From: Planctomycetota bacterium
GTDB lineage: Bacteria > Planctomycetota > UBA1135
Length of the DNA stretch: 64,000 nucleotides
Assembly (NCBI GenBank): GCA_002705055.1
Contig: PAHY01000033.1
Span: 62,001-126,000, forward strand
Direction of reading: 5' to 3'
A program made the translations under genes and the position numbers. The number at the start of each line of letters is the position of its first letter. Positions within the stretch are counted from its first letter, which is position 1. The notes under the pieces were generated by a model. The model worked only from the letters and a program-made list of their open reading frames with translations. It did not search any database and was not told where the DNA came from. Shown here piece by piece: positions 35,792-45,168 of this stretch.

Positions 35792-36730
35792 GTGGCTTCG
35801 CTCAAGCAACGCATCAAGGCGATCGCCCCGGTGGGACTCACCCACTGGGCGAAGACGCGCGCGCAGCATGCGAGGCTGAAGCGGTCCGGCGCGGCCGAGG
35901 CTCTGGCCGCCGCGCAGCCGGCCGAGGCCCGCCTGCCGCTGGACGCGCTGCGCGAGCTGGCCGCGGAGTTCCCGCCGCCCCCGAGCATCGACTGGGAGGG
36001 CGAGGCCTGCGTCGCCGCCTCGGCGGAGCTGGGCCAGACCCGGGTGCAGTGGATGCGCAAGTTCCTGGGCAGTCGGCTGAGCCCGGGCGCGCGCTGCCTG
36101 GAACTGGGTGCCGGCGATGGCGCGGTCGCCAGCGCGCTGGCGCAGACCGGCGTCCAGGTGCTCGCGGTCGACATCCAGCGCGGCGTCTTCGACGAGACCG
36201 GCCTGCACACCCACGTCGACTTCCTGGAAGCCGACGTCGAGAAGCTCGAGGCCGTCGAGGACGATCGCTTCGACCTGGTCTACTCCTTTGATTCAGTCGA
36301 GCACTTCGGCAACCCGGAGGCCGCGCTCGCGGAGGCGCTGCGCGTCACGCGGCCGGGCGGCTACGTCTACCTGCGCTTCGGCCCCCTGTATGACGCGCCG
36401 GATGGCAAACACCTCGGCGACCGCCTCGGCGTACCCTACGCCGGGGTGCTCTGCGAGGACGAGACCATCGATGCGCTGATGGCCGAGCAGGGTCGCGATC
36501 CGATCAATCACGAGTACTGCAATCACTGGCCGCTCGCGCGCTACCGCGAGCTGTTTGCGCCGCGGCCGGAACGCTACGAGATCGTGCGCGCCTTCGATCA
36601 CCTCGACCTGTCCGCGGTCGAGCTGATCGCCCGCTTCCCGGAGGTCTTCCGTCGTCGCGCCGCGATGGTGGATGCCTTCCTCGTCAACGTGATCGAAATC
36701 CTGCTGCGCAAGCCGACGCAGCCGCGCTGA
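35792..36730 (+). CDS. Class I SAM-dependent methyltransferase
   Basis: CLELGAGDGAVASALAQTGVQVLAVDIQ; FDLVYSFDSVEHFGNPEAALAEALRVTRPGGYVYLRF. Confidence 0.87.
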   Translation: MASLKQRIKAIAPVGLTHWAKTRAQHARLKRSGAAEALAAAQPAEARLPLDALRELAAEFPPPPSIDWEGEACVAASAELGQTRVQWMRKFLGSRLSPGARCLELGAGDGAVASALAQTGVQVLAVDIQRGVFDETGLHTHVDFLEADVEKLEAVEDDRFDLVYSFDSVEHFGNPEAALAEALRVTRPGGYVYLRFGPLYDAPDGKHLGDRLGVPYAGVLCEDETIDALMAEQGRDPINHEYCNHWPLARYRELFAPRPERYEIVRAFDHLDLSAVELIARFPEVFRRRAAMVDAFLVNVIEILLRKPTQPR

Positions 36731-36732
36731 TC

Positions 36733-37992
36733 ATGTCGCGTCTGTCGGTGGCACTGCGCGCGCGTCTGCGCCCGACCTGGTACCGGCTCAAGCGCGCCGG
36801 CTATCGAATGCAGCTGCGGGCGGAGCGGCGCCGACGCGCGAGTCGTACGTATCAGCCGCAGGCCACGGACGGCCCGCTGGATCCGCCGGCCCGCACGGCC
36901 ACGACCGCAGCCGCCGCGTCATCCATGCAGGACGGTGTGAAGCGGCGGATCGTGGTGGATCCGCCCCAGCTGCTGCGCCGCGACCGCCCACCCCGGACGA
37001 TCGAAACCGAGCTGCACCCGCACTTTCAGTTCGACCTTGAGCACGAGGTGCCCGAGATGGCGGTCTGCGAGCTTCCGCATGGCCGCGTCTGGGGAGAGAC
37101 CGGAGCCATCGTCACCGCCGAGAATGTGCTGCTCGAAGATCTCTCGATCGCCTGGCAGCAGGACGACAAGTCGCGCGGCCAGCATCCGATCTTCGCCAAC
37201 TGGCGTTACCACCCGGTGCACCCGCTGCCGGGCCGCGCCGCCGCGCTGACCACCGACGGCGCGCAGCTCTACTACCACTGGCTGTTTCAGCTGCTGCCGC
37301 GGCTCGACCTGCTCGAGCGTGCCGGCATCGCGCTTGATTCCGTGGACCACTTCATCGTCAACCGCGCCACGCAGCCTTTCGAGCTCGACACCCTGGCGCG
37401 GCTCGGCATTCCGCGCGAGAAGCTGGTCGAGACGCGCGTTCACCCGCAGGTCTCCGCGGAGCTGCTGCTGGCTCCGTCCATCCCCCTGCACGGCAGCCAG
37501 TTCTCGCAGCCGCTGGTCGACTTCGTGCGCGGCCGACTCGCCGGTCTACCGCGCGCGCAGGAGTGCCAGCCGGGCGCGCGCCGCCTTTACCTGACCCGCG
37601 CGGGCGCCGGCTACCGCCACGTGGTCAACGAAGCGGAAGTGCGCGAGCGCGTGCTGGCCCGCGGCTTTGAAGCGATCGCGCTGGAAGAGCTGCGCTTCGA
37701 GGAGCAGGTTCAGGTCATGAGCGAAGCCGGCGTCGTGCTGGGGCCGCACGGCGGCGGCATGAGCAACACGGTCTTCTGCGCAGCGGGCACGCGTGTGGCC
37801 GAGATCTTCTCGCAGGAGTACGTCGCGCCCTGGTTCTGGTTTCTGGCCAACATCACCGGCGTCGACTACCACTACATGATCGACGCCGCCGCGCCGCGGC
37901 CCGAGCTCGCCGAACGCTGGAACCTCGGCGCGAGCATGCAGGTGGATCTGAGCAAGCTGGATCGCCTGCTCGATCAGCTGGACACAGCCTGA
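36733..37992 (+). CDS. Glycosyltransferase family 61 (DUF563)
   Basis: LYYHWLFQLLPRLDLLERAG; VVLGPHGGGMSNTVFCAAGTRVAEIF. Confidence 0.85.
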   Translation: MSRLSVALRARLRPTWYRLKRAGYRMQLRAERRRRASRTYQPQATDGPLDPPARTATTAAAASSMQDGVKRRIVVDPPQLLRRDRPPRTIETELHPHFQFDLEHEVPEMAVCELPHGRVWGETGAIVTAENVLLEDLSIAWQQDDKSRGQHPIFANWRYHPVHPLPGRAAALTTDGAQLYYHWLFQLLPRLDLLERAGIALDSVDHFIVNRATQPFELDTLARLGIPREKLVETRVHPQVSAELLLAPSIPLHGSQFSQPLVDFVRGRLAGLPRAQECQPGARRLYLTRAGAGYRHVVNEAEVRERVLARGFEAIALEELRFEEQVQVMSEAGVVLGPHGGGMSNTVFCAAGTRVAEIFSQEYVAPWFWFLANITGVDYHYMIDAAAPRPELAERWNLGASMQVDLSKLDRLLDQLDTA

Positions 37993-38993
37993 TCGGGCCA
38001 CAGTCCGAGCAGCTCGGAGGGCGCGATGATCGCCGAGATCTCCTCGATCTGCTGCGCGTCCAGGTCCTTGCGCCAGCGCTGCACCGCTTCCTTCGGATCG
38101 CGATGGACGCCGTGCTGCTTCTTCTCGTCCGACGCGAAAGCCTGGTGACGCGTGCCGGCGGTCGAGGCATCGATGAACTCGCGGACCGCGTCTTCGAGCG
38201 GCCAGCCCAGGAAGGCGAAGGCCTGCTCCGCGCTGCCGAGAGGATCGGCGGCAAAGCCTTCGTGCGTCACGACCAGCCCCTGCGGGTGCGCCGCGGTGAA
38301 GCGCGCCAGAGGCTCGGTCTGAATCCGCCAGCGCAGCGCTTCGAAGGCGGCCTCGGACATCGCCTCCAGCTCCGCCGGGGAGTAGGCGCGCATGCCGGGC
38401 AGCTCGCCCTCCAGCTCCGCGGTCAATTCGGCGACCCGCTGCAGCGCGTGCGCCGGACGGAACTCGGCCGCGGCGGTCTTGTGATAGAAGCGCAGCGAGG
38501 AGGACACGCTGGCAAAGGGCCCGCGCAGCACCGCCATCAGCTTCGGGTCCAGCGCCTCGCACAGCGCCGGCAGCTTCTCGTTCGGAAAGTTGACCTGCTT
38601 GGTCAGCACCCAATCGCCGTCGCGCAGCTTAGGCCGCCCGTACCAGTGATAGATGCCCCGCAGCGCCGGGATCGCCTTACCCAGCTGCCAGCTGGCGCGC
38701 AGCATCGCCGGCGGCTGGGGCCGACAGCTCTTGCGCAGGAAAGGCGGATAGTCGACGTCATGGACGCAGCCGCGCACCAGTCGGTCGTAGTCGATGCGTG
38801 CCTGCTCCGCCGCCTGCTCGCCCAGCGCATCCTGCCAGGCGGTGTAAGCACGGTTCTTGCCCGGGTTGAACGGCTCGTCCTTGTAGACGCAGCCCGAGAA
38901 GCGATTCAGGATCTGCGCGATCCACGTGGTCCCCGAGCGCCCCCTTCCGAGCAGGAAGGCGTGCTGAATCTTGGCGGCTGCGGGCGCGGACAT
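37974..38993 (-). CDS. Sulfotransferase family protein
   Basis: HAFLLGRGRSGTTWIAQILNRF (PAPS 5'-phosphosulfate loop). Confidence 0.82.
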   Translation of the reverse strand: MSAPAAAKIQHAFLLGRGRSGTTWIAQILNRFSGCVYKDEPFNPGKNRAYTAWQDALGEQAAEQARIDYDRLVRGCVHDVDYPPFLRKSCRPQPPAMLRASWQLGKAIPALRGIYHWYGRPKLRDGDWVLTKQVNFPNEKLPALCEALDPKLMAVLRGPFASVSSSLRFYHKTAAAEFRPAHALQRVAELTAELEGELPGMRAYSPAELEAMSEAAFEALRWRIQTEPLARFTAAHPQGLVVTHEGFAADPLGSAEQAFAFLGWPLEDAVREFIDASTAGTRHQAFASDEKKQHGVHRDPKEAVQRWRKDLDAQQIEEISAIIAPSELLGLWPDQAVSS

Positions 38994-39075
38994 GCGTGGC
39001 AGGATCCCGGGCGCACCCGGGCCTTCTTCATCGGCCTGAACCGGGGATGCGCTTCAGGCCATCCTGCCAGGGGGA

Positions 39076-39501
39076 CTACTCTTCCTGATCGGCAATCAGC
39101 TGCGCGCAGAGCGCCTCGATCTCCGCCGCGCTCGGAGCCTCATCCTGCAGCGGGCCCAACTCGCGCAGACGGCGAAACTCCTCGAGGTTGGAGGATTCCG
39201 CAAAGCAGCCAGCCTGCGGGGCCTGACTGGAGGCCGGCTGCCCCAGCGGCACCTGGCCATGGGGCTGCGGCGCGTTCAGCGAGCGCCGCGCATAGTCACA
39301 GACGTCCAGCGTGCGCGACAGATTGCGGTGCATGCGTGTCAGGCGCTCGGCCTGTTCCGCATGTTTGGCAGGGGCAGACGATGCCTTGTGCTGGGCAAGC
39401 CGCAGCACGGCGATCAAGGAGTCGAGACGAGCAAGCATCTCCGCGCGATAGCGCGGGTCGGCGAGACGCCCCCGGGGAGAGCGGGACGGGCGTTCTTCCA
39501 T
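39076..39501 (-). CDS. Hypothetical protein
   Basis: 141-aa ORF with coherent amino-acid composition between genes; no recognisable domain. Confidence 0.5.
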   Translation of the reverse strand: MEERPSRSPRGRLADPRYRAEMLARLDSLIAVLRLAQHKASSAPAKHAEQAERLTRMHRNLSRTLDVCDYARRSLNAPQPHGQVPLGQPASSQAPQAGCFAESSNLEEFRRLRELGPLQDEAPSAAEIEALCAQLIADQEE

Positions 39502-39565
39502 GGCAACAGGGAATCACCGGAAGGCTACCCCGGGACCCGCTCAGCCGCGCGAAAACGCCGCGAGC

Positions 39566-40609
39566 TCAGACCTTCATCGACTCGAGGAACAGCACCAGGT
39601 CGCCGCTGGGCACCGGGCCGATCGAGTAGACCCAATGGTTATGGATCTGGCCTTCGATCAGGGTGACGCCGGTGTCGACCGATTCGAACAGGGTCAGCGC
39701 CTTGACCGGAGTGTCGCCGACCTTCTGGGCCGGGCCGCGATATTCCTGCGCGATCGCGACCGAACGGACGCCGTCGCTCATCAGCGTGAGCAGCATGTTG
39801 CTGCGTCCGGCGAACAGTGTCTGCGCGTGCAGCAGCTTCTCGTCGCGGTTCAGGAAGCCGGCGCCCGTCGACTCAATGACGAGCGGATCGAAACCTAGCT
39901 GACCGGCAGCTCCGCTGCCATCGTAGACCTCGGTGTCGACGTTGGCGGTCGCCCATTCGACGCCGCTCAGCGCGGGGCTGTAGTCCACCGTCGTCGCGTA
40001 CGAAGACAGGATCGGAACTCCGTCCGGATCCTCGATCGTCCAGCCGAGCAGCACCTCGGTGCTGGCATCGACATCCAGGACGATGTCGCCGATGTGGTAC
40101 TTCGAATCCAGGTGGTAGCGGTTCACCGGAATGCCGGCCACCGAGTAGCTGCCGGGCACGCTGTACCAGTCGTAGTTGCGGCTGGCGAGCGCGTTGTCGC
40201 GCACCACCGGGCCGCGGTACTTGGCGAGGAAGAACTGGCGCTGGTGATGCTGGAACTTCTCGGCCTGGCTGGCCACCGTCCACACCCCGCTGCCATCGGA
40301 GATCGAATCCAGCAGCAGCGCGAACTGACCCGCGCCATCGGCGTACAGGTCTTCGCGCAGTGCCTGCGCCAGGGTGCCTTGATCGTAGATGTGCACTTCG
40401 CTGCGCATCTTCAGCAGCGCTTCATAGGGCGCCACGATCTGGGGCATTTCCGAAAGCAGCGTGCCGCCCGGCAGACCCGGGCCATTGCTTTCGAGGCTCT
40501 CCTGCTCTTCGCCGCTGGTGTTGCTTTCGTAGCTGTAGGCGTCCGGCCGGCAGCTAACAAGCGACAAGGCAAAAGTACCCAGCGCGATCCAGGAGAGCGG
40601 GCGGATCAC
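39566..40609 (-). CDS. Putative lipoprotein of unknown function in ECF-sigma operon
   Basis: MIRPLSWIALGTFALSLVSCRPD lipobox; GTG start overlaps upstream stop. Confidence 0.72.
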   Translation of the reverse strand: MIRPLSWIALGTFALSLVSCRPDAYSYESNTSGEEQESLESNGPGLPGGTLLSEMPQIVAPYEALLKMRSEVHIYDQGTLAQALREDLYADGAGQFALLLDSISDGSGVWTVASQAEKFQHHQRQFFLAKYRGPVVRDNALASRNYDWYSVPGSYSVAGIPVNRYHLDSKYHIGDIVLDVDASTEVLLGWTIEDPDGVPILSSYATTVDYSPALSGVEWATANVDTEVYDGSGAAGQLGFDPLVIESTGAGFLNRDEKLLHAQTLFAGRSNMLLTLMSDGVRSVAIAQEYRGPAQKVGDTPVKALTLFESVDTGVTLIEGQIHNHWVYSIGPVPSGDLVLFLESMKV

Positions 40610-41097
40610 TGGGCTCCCCCTCGTTCAAGCGGGGCGCCGAAGCCGCGGGCGAGCGACTGGGCACCTTCGCTGAGCTCATCTGCCGAGACACGCACCATCA
40701 GCACCTTCTCGGCGGCGGCGTTCTTCGCGGCAAGATACGCGCCGGGATCTACCGGAGCGGTTTCGGTGCTCGACCACGGGCCGAGCATGATGCTGCCGAC
40801 CACCAGGACGGCGGCCGCCGCGGCGCGCGGCAGCGTCAGCCGGAACGGGAAGGCCAGCACCGGGCGGGTGAGCTGCCGGACTTCGGCGCGCACGCGCTCT
40901 TCCAGCTCGGCGGGAGCCTGCGCGGCTCCGAACAGGGCCATCTCCACCCGGTCGCGCAGCTCGGCGGGCGCGCTGACCTGACCCAAACGCGCGAGTCGCA
41001 CGCGATCCGCCAACTCGGACGGGGCGCGAACATCGCCGAGAGCCCGGAGGGAGTCCTCCAGTTCCTGCGGCAGCGCGTTGTGTTCTTCGGGGTTCAT
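40606..41097 (-). CDS. Probable anti-sigma-factor-like membrane protein
   Basis: Immediately downstream of an ECF sigma gene; single TM AAAAAVLVVGSIML; three tandem APxEL..RV motifs at the N-terminal side. Confidence 0.65.
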   Translation of the reverse strand: MNPEEHNALPQELEDSLRALGDVRAPSELADRVRLARLGQVSAPAELRDRVEMALFGAAQAPAELEERVRAEVRQLTRPVLAFPFRLTLPRAAAAAVLVVGSIMLGPWSSTETAPVDPGAYLAAKNAAAEKVLMVRVSADELSEGAQSLARGFGAPLERGGAQ

Positions 41098-41115
41098 GGG
41101 TCGAGGGAGAGAATG

Positions 41116-41715
41116 TCAAGCGCGACCAGCATCGTGATGGCGCTCGAGGTAAGCGCGCAAAGCAGCATGCGCGCGGTTGAGCCGGGACTTCACCGTGCCG
41201 AGGTTGCAGTCGAGCACCTCGGAGATCTCCTCGTAGCTGAGCCCTTCGATGTATCGCAGGGTGAGCAGACTGGAGAAGCGGGGATTGATGTTGGCGAGTG
41301 CGCGACGGACCTGCTCGTGCTCTTCGGCGCGTTGCACCTCGGCGAGCGGGCCGTTCACGTCCGGTTCGACTGCCGTTTCGGCGAGCCACTCGGCGTCTTC
41401 TCCGACGCGGGTCTGCACGCCCGCGCGCGGCGCGTCGAGACGGCGGCGGCGGATGTCGATCGCGGCGTTGACCGCGATGCGGTAGACCCAGCTGGAGAAC
41501 CGGCTGCGGCCCTGAAAGTCGCCGATCCGCCGGGCCAGGGTGACCAGAGTCTCCTGGGCGGCATCGAGGGCGTCTTCCTGGTTGCCACAGACGCGCAAAC
41601 AGATGGTGAAAACCCGATCCTGGTAAAGAGCGAAAACGCGCTGGAAGGCACGTTCGAACTCCTCGCCTTCCGCCGCCTGGCAGGCTTGAACCAGCTCAAG
41701 ATCAGGATCAGACAC
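41116..41715 (-). CDS. ECF-type RNA polymerase sigma factor (RpoE-like)
   Basis: YQDRVFTICLRVCGNQEDALDAAQETLVTLARRI (region 2), LRYIEGLSYEEISEVLDCNLGTVKSRLNRAHAALRAYL (region 4). GTG start 41715. Confidence 0.92.
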   Translation of the reverse strand: MSDPDLELVQACQAAEGEEFERAFQRVFALYQDRVFTICLRVCGNQEDALDAAQETLVTLARRIGDFQGRSRFSSWVYRIAVNAAIDIRRRRLDAPRAGVQTRVGEDAEWLAETAVEPDVNGPLAEVQRAEEHEQVRRALANINPRFSSLLTLRYIEGLSYEEISEVLDCNLGTVKSRLNRAHAALRAYLERHHDAGRA

Positions 41716-41767
41716 AGGAGTTCGCGCTTTGGACGGCCTTACAGGGCAGGGAGTTCCGAAATGTATC

Positions 41768-41803
41768 AAAAAAAACAACCCGATCGCGGGGCAGCGATCG
41801 GGT
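41768..41803 (-). terminator. Rho-independent terminator for 41840..42727
   Basis: ACCCGATCGC-N6-GCGATCGGGT perfect 10-bp stem followed by TTGTTTTTTTTG on the minus strand. Confidence 0.88.
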
Positions 41804-41839
41804 CGGTCGGGCAAGCAGCCCGAGGGAAGAAAGTCGCAA

Positions 41840-42727
41840 TCAGTTGAGCAGAGACAGGATGTCGATGCCGATCACGATATCGAGCACCGAGGAATCGCAG
41901 CCTGGCAGGCAGATCGCGCCCGCAAGTGGGTCGCACTGTGCCTCAGAGACCTGGTACTCGACCTTGCCACCGGGCAGATATGCCGTGGGGACAAGGGTTT
42001 GCACACAAACCTCGTCGGGGTCGCCGCTGGGCAGCTGGCCGCCCGGCTCGACCGGGAAGACGCCGCCGCCACCACCGTTGGTGTTGATGAGGTCTTCGCG
42101 CAGCTGGCAGAGCACCTGATTGAGGTGCAGCAGCTGAACGGAAGCATCGAGGATCTGGCCGTCCACGTTGGCGGCAAGGCCGATCCCCATGCTGGCCTGG
42201 GCGGTGAAGACCGAAGCCGGCATAGACAAGCTCATGGTCTTGACTTTCCAGCCGGGGTGGACACCATCCCGGATTCCGGCCTGGAAAACAGTGTGGCGCA
42301 GCTCGCTGAAGCCTGCCTGGCCAGTGCCGCCCGGAGTCGCCCAGGCGAACAGCAGATCCTTCACTTGGGTCTGCGAGTAGGCCGCGATCTGGAAGACCAT
42401 CTCGTCGCCACTCTGGTAGATGTCCAGGTAGAGACGCGGCTCGGCGGGGAAGGAAGTGAGGCTATCCGCCTTGAGCGGGTCGGACCCCAGGAGGAACTCC
42501 TCGAAGTCGTCGATGCCGTCGAAATCGGTATCGGCGTTCGCGTGCTGGGTGCCCAGACGGGCCTCGAGCGCGTCGTGCAAGCCATCGCCGTCGGAGTCGA
42601 GGCCCACGGCGTAACTCCCACCATTCGCCCGCAAAACAGCGCTTTCGGGCGCCATTCCGGGGAGAAGTGCGAGCGCGGCTGCGGCCAAAGCGACCGGCGC
42701 GATCGAACGGGAATGGGGATGGAACAT
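41840..42727 (-). CDS. Secreted protein with thrombospondin type-3-like Ca-binding repeats
   Basis: LDSDGDGLHDALEARLGTQHANADTDFDGIDDFEEFLLGSDP; signal peptide. Confidence 0.75.
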   Translation of the reverse strand: MFHPHSRSIAPVALAAAALALLPGMAPESAVLRANGGSYAVGLDSDGDGLHDALEARLGTQHANADTDFDGIDDFEEFLLGSDPLKADSLTSFPAEPRLYLDIYQSGDEMVFQIAAYSQTQVKDLLFAWATPGGTGQAGFSELRHTVFQAGIRDGVHPGWKVKTMSLSMPASVFTAQASMGIGLAANVDGQILDASVQLLHLNQVLCQLREDLINTNGGGGGVFPVEPGGQLPSGDPDEVCVQTLVPTAYLPGGKVEYQVSEAQCDPLAGAICLPGCDSSVLDIVIGIDILSLLN

Positions 42728-42954
42728 GTTGGGAAAGACGCTCCCGGGCAGGAGCGCTGCAACCAGTCTAGACCAAGTGACCCGACCGGATTGAAAAATC
42801 CTAGCCCGCAGCAGGGTAGGAGTTACCCGAATTCGGGGTCATTCCAGCAACGTCACCCCGGCTCAGAACGCGGCAAAAAAGCCCCCGGGCCGCGCTCCGC
42901 GGTCGGACGCCCCTCGCTATCCTGTGCCCCCCTCGTGGGACAGCAAGCCGCGAT

Positions 42955-43031
42955 GCACCCGTAGCTCAGTTGGATAGAGCGACAGCCTCCGAAGCTGTAG
43001 GCCGCACGTTCGAATCGTGCCGGGTGCACCA
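42955..43031 (+). tRNA. tRNA-Arg (CCG anticodon), CCA encoded
   Basis: GCACCCGTAGCTCAGTTGGATAGAGCGACAGCCTCCGAAGCTGTAGGCCGCACGTTCGAATCGTGCCGGGTGCACCA. Confidence 0.95.
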
Positions 43032-43092
43032 CTCCTTCCCCCGCCACGCGGCGCTCCCGGGAAGTCGAGAGAATCCGGCTTAGAGTGGAGGC

Positions 43093-43995
43093 GTGCGATT
43101 CCCCTCGACCCGCTCCCTCCAGGCCCTGCGCCACGCGGCCGCAGGCATCCTCGGCCTCGCCGTTCTCAGCCTGAGCAGCCCCCAGGCCGCGGCCCAGCAG
43201 CTCGACCTGGAGCACTGCATCTGCTTCGGCGACAGCCTGACCAACAACGACTTCCTCGGTCTGGTCTACGGCAACCCGCAGAGCCTCTATGACAAGGACC
43301 CCTTCGAGGCGATGTTCGCCAAGTCCGCTCCGGGCGGCGCGACCCTGAACAGCTTCGCTCTGGCCGGCGCGACCTCGCGCGATCTGGCGGGACAGATCAA
43401 TACCTACGAAGCGCTCGAGTTCCTGTTCCTCGCGCCGACCGCGACGCTCTTCCAAATCGAGATCGGCGGCAACGACTTCCTCGACAACGTGCAGCTGCTC
43501 GGATCAGCTGCGCCGGGTCAGAACGCCACCGCCGACGCCGTCGTGAACCGCGTGCTCGGACGATTGGAGTCGGCGCTGAAGCGGCTGCGCCCGCGCCAAG
43601 GAGTCGAGATGGTGCTCTGGACCATCCCCGACATCACGATCACTCCCGAGTGGCTCGGTCGCCTGAACGCGACGCAGATCGCCAACATTCGCGCGCACAC
43701 CAAGCGCGCCAATGATCGGATTCGGATGTTCCGCGGCCGTCCGCGCGTTGCGGTCCTGGACTTCGAGAAGCTGCAGGTCGCCGTGGTGAATAACCCGCCG
43801 GTGATTCAGGGCAATCCGCTCATCCCGCCGCCGTCCTTCGGCGACTACGACGATCTTCATGCCGACGGCGTCCATCCGACCGCAGTCGCCAATGCGCTGA
43901 TCGCCAACGCCATGATCGACCTGCTGAACGGCAAGTTCGGGACTAGCTTCCCGTTCTACTCCGCCCAGGAGCTGGCAGACCTGGCGCGTTTCTAG
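43093..43995 (+). CDS. Secreted SGNH/GDSL-family hydrolase
   Basis: ICFGDSLTNNDFLG (GDSL), IEIGGNDFLDN, DDLHADGVHPTAVAN (DxxH). Confidence 0.88.
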   Translation: MRFPSTRSLQALRHAAAGILGLAVLSLSSPQAAAQQLDLEHCICFGDSLTNNDFLGLVYGNPQSLYDKDPFEAMFAKSAPGGATLNSFALAGATSRDLAGQINTYEALEFLFLAPTATLFQIEIGGNDFLDNVQLLGSAAPGQNATADAVVNRVLGRLESALKRLRPRQGVEMVLWTIPDITITPEWLGRLNATQIANIRAHTKRANDRIRMFRGRPRVAVLDFEKLQVAVVNNPPVIQGNPLIPPPSFGDYDDLHADGVHPTAVANALIANAMIDLLNGKFGTSFPFYSAQELADLARF

Positions 43996-45056
43996 TCGCG
44001 CCGACCGTCGCGGATCGGATAGTCCGGGATCCAGCCGCGATACGGGGCAAGCTGCAGATCCGCCTGCGCCGCCTTGCGGCGCGCAAACAGCGCTTCGGCA
44101 TCGCGGCGCAGGTTGCCGTACTGCCCGCGCAGGTTGTCGTGGCGGTCACCACGCCCGTCGGGGATGCCGTCCAGGTCCAGGCCGAAAACCCGCACCATCA
44201 GGGTGCCCACCCATGCGCCGTCGCGATCACGGATCGGCTCGTAAACGTCATAGCCGGCGAGCCAGTGCAGATCGCTTCCGGTCCCGTGCAGAAAGAGAGC
44301 CGGGCGGCCGTCCTCCAGCAGGCGGTTCAGGGTGTGCAGATGAAACTCGGCGGTCGAGAACGGGAAGGGCAGGTCGAACTCGAAGTCGATGTCGAGGCTC
44401 GCTGCGATCAGCCGCCCTTCCTCGTCGCGCTGCTGCAGCGCGCTGTTCAGGTCGACCTCGATGCGCTCCCAGTCATGCTTGCGGTGGGACCAGTAGCTGT
44501 CGTAGTCCGCTTCGGCCTGCTTGATCGCCGCCAGATCGGCGAGCACGATCTGCGCGATCTGCTCGACCTCCCGGTCGGCCTTTGCCTCGGCCCAGTCGTT
44601 CTTGCCGAACTTCCACTGCTTGCCGAAGTGCATGCCGTGACGCTGCCCGGAACTGCGCGGGTTCCACTTGCGCCCGTACAGATCCCAGGCGCTCAGCAGA
44701 TGGCGCAGGCGCGCCTCGTCCTTCTCCGGGACCTTGTCCTCGATCTGAGCCAACACCCTCTTACTGGTGTCCTTGGTCCATCCGCCGGCCTGCATCTGAC
44801 GCACCAGGTCTCCCAGCCAGAGTTCGGGCTGACCGTTCTGAGCGAGCAGGATCGGCTTGCGCGCCAGCGCGAAAATGGCTTCCTCAAACTCGACCCCCGG
44901 ATAGGGCGTGCCGTCGGAGCGATGGCGCGGGAACTCCCAGGAGGCATCGAAGCCCCGGCCCCGCAGCTCGGCAGCGGAGACCACCCGAGGCGTGACCGCC
45001 AGCGGGTCCTGCGGGGCGGCCTGAGCGGCAAGAAGGGCGAGGGCAAAAGAAAGCAT
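43992..45056 (-). CDS. Exported protein of unknown function
   Basis: Signal peptide MLSFALALLAAQAAPQ; long in-frame CDS ending at a CTAG shared with the convergent gene. Confidence 0.65.
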   Translation of the reverse strand: MLSFALALLAAQAAPQDPLAVTPRVVSAAELRGRGFDASWEFPRHRSDGTPYPGVEFEEAIFALARKPILLAQNGQPELWLGDLVRQMQAGGWTKDTSKRVLAQIEDKVPEKDEARLRHLLSAWDLYGRKWNPRSSGQRHGMHFGKQWKFGKNDWAEAKADREVEQIAQIVLADLAAIKQAEADYDSYWSHRKHDWERIEVDLNSALQQRDEEGRLIAASLDIDFEFDLPFPFSTAEFHLHTLNRLLEDGRPALFLHGTGSDLHWLAGYDVYEPIRDRDGAWVGTLMVRVFGLDLDGIPDGRGDRHDNLRGQYGNLRRDAEALFARRKAAQADLQLAPYRGWIPDYPIRDGRRD

Positions 45057-45168
45057 CCCTCTTCTATCGGCTGGCCCGCCTCGATTCTGGCCCTTTGGCC
45101 CCCTGGGGCCGAATTCCGCGGGCTGAATCGCCTCAAGTCGGGCCTGAGGCGGCCGTCAAGGCTCCAGG

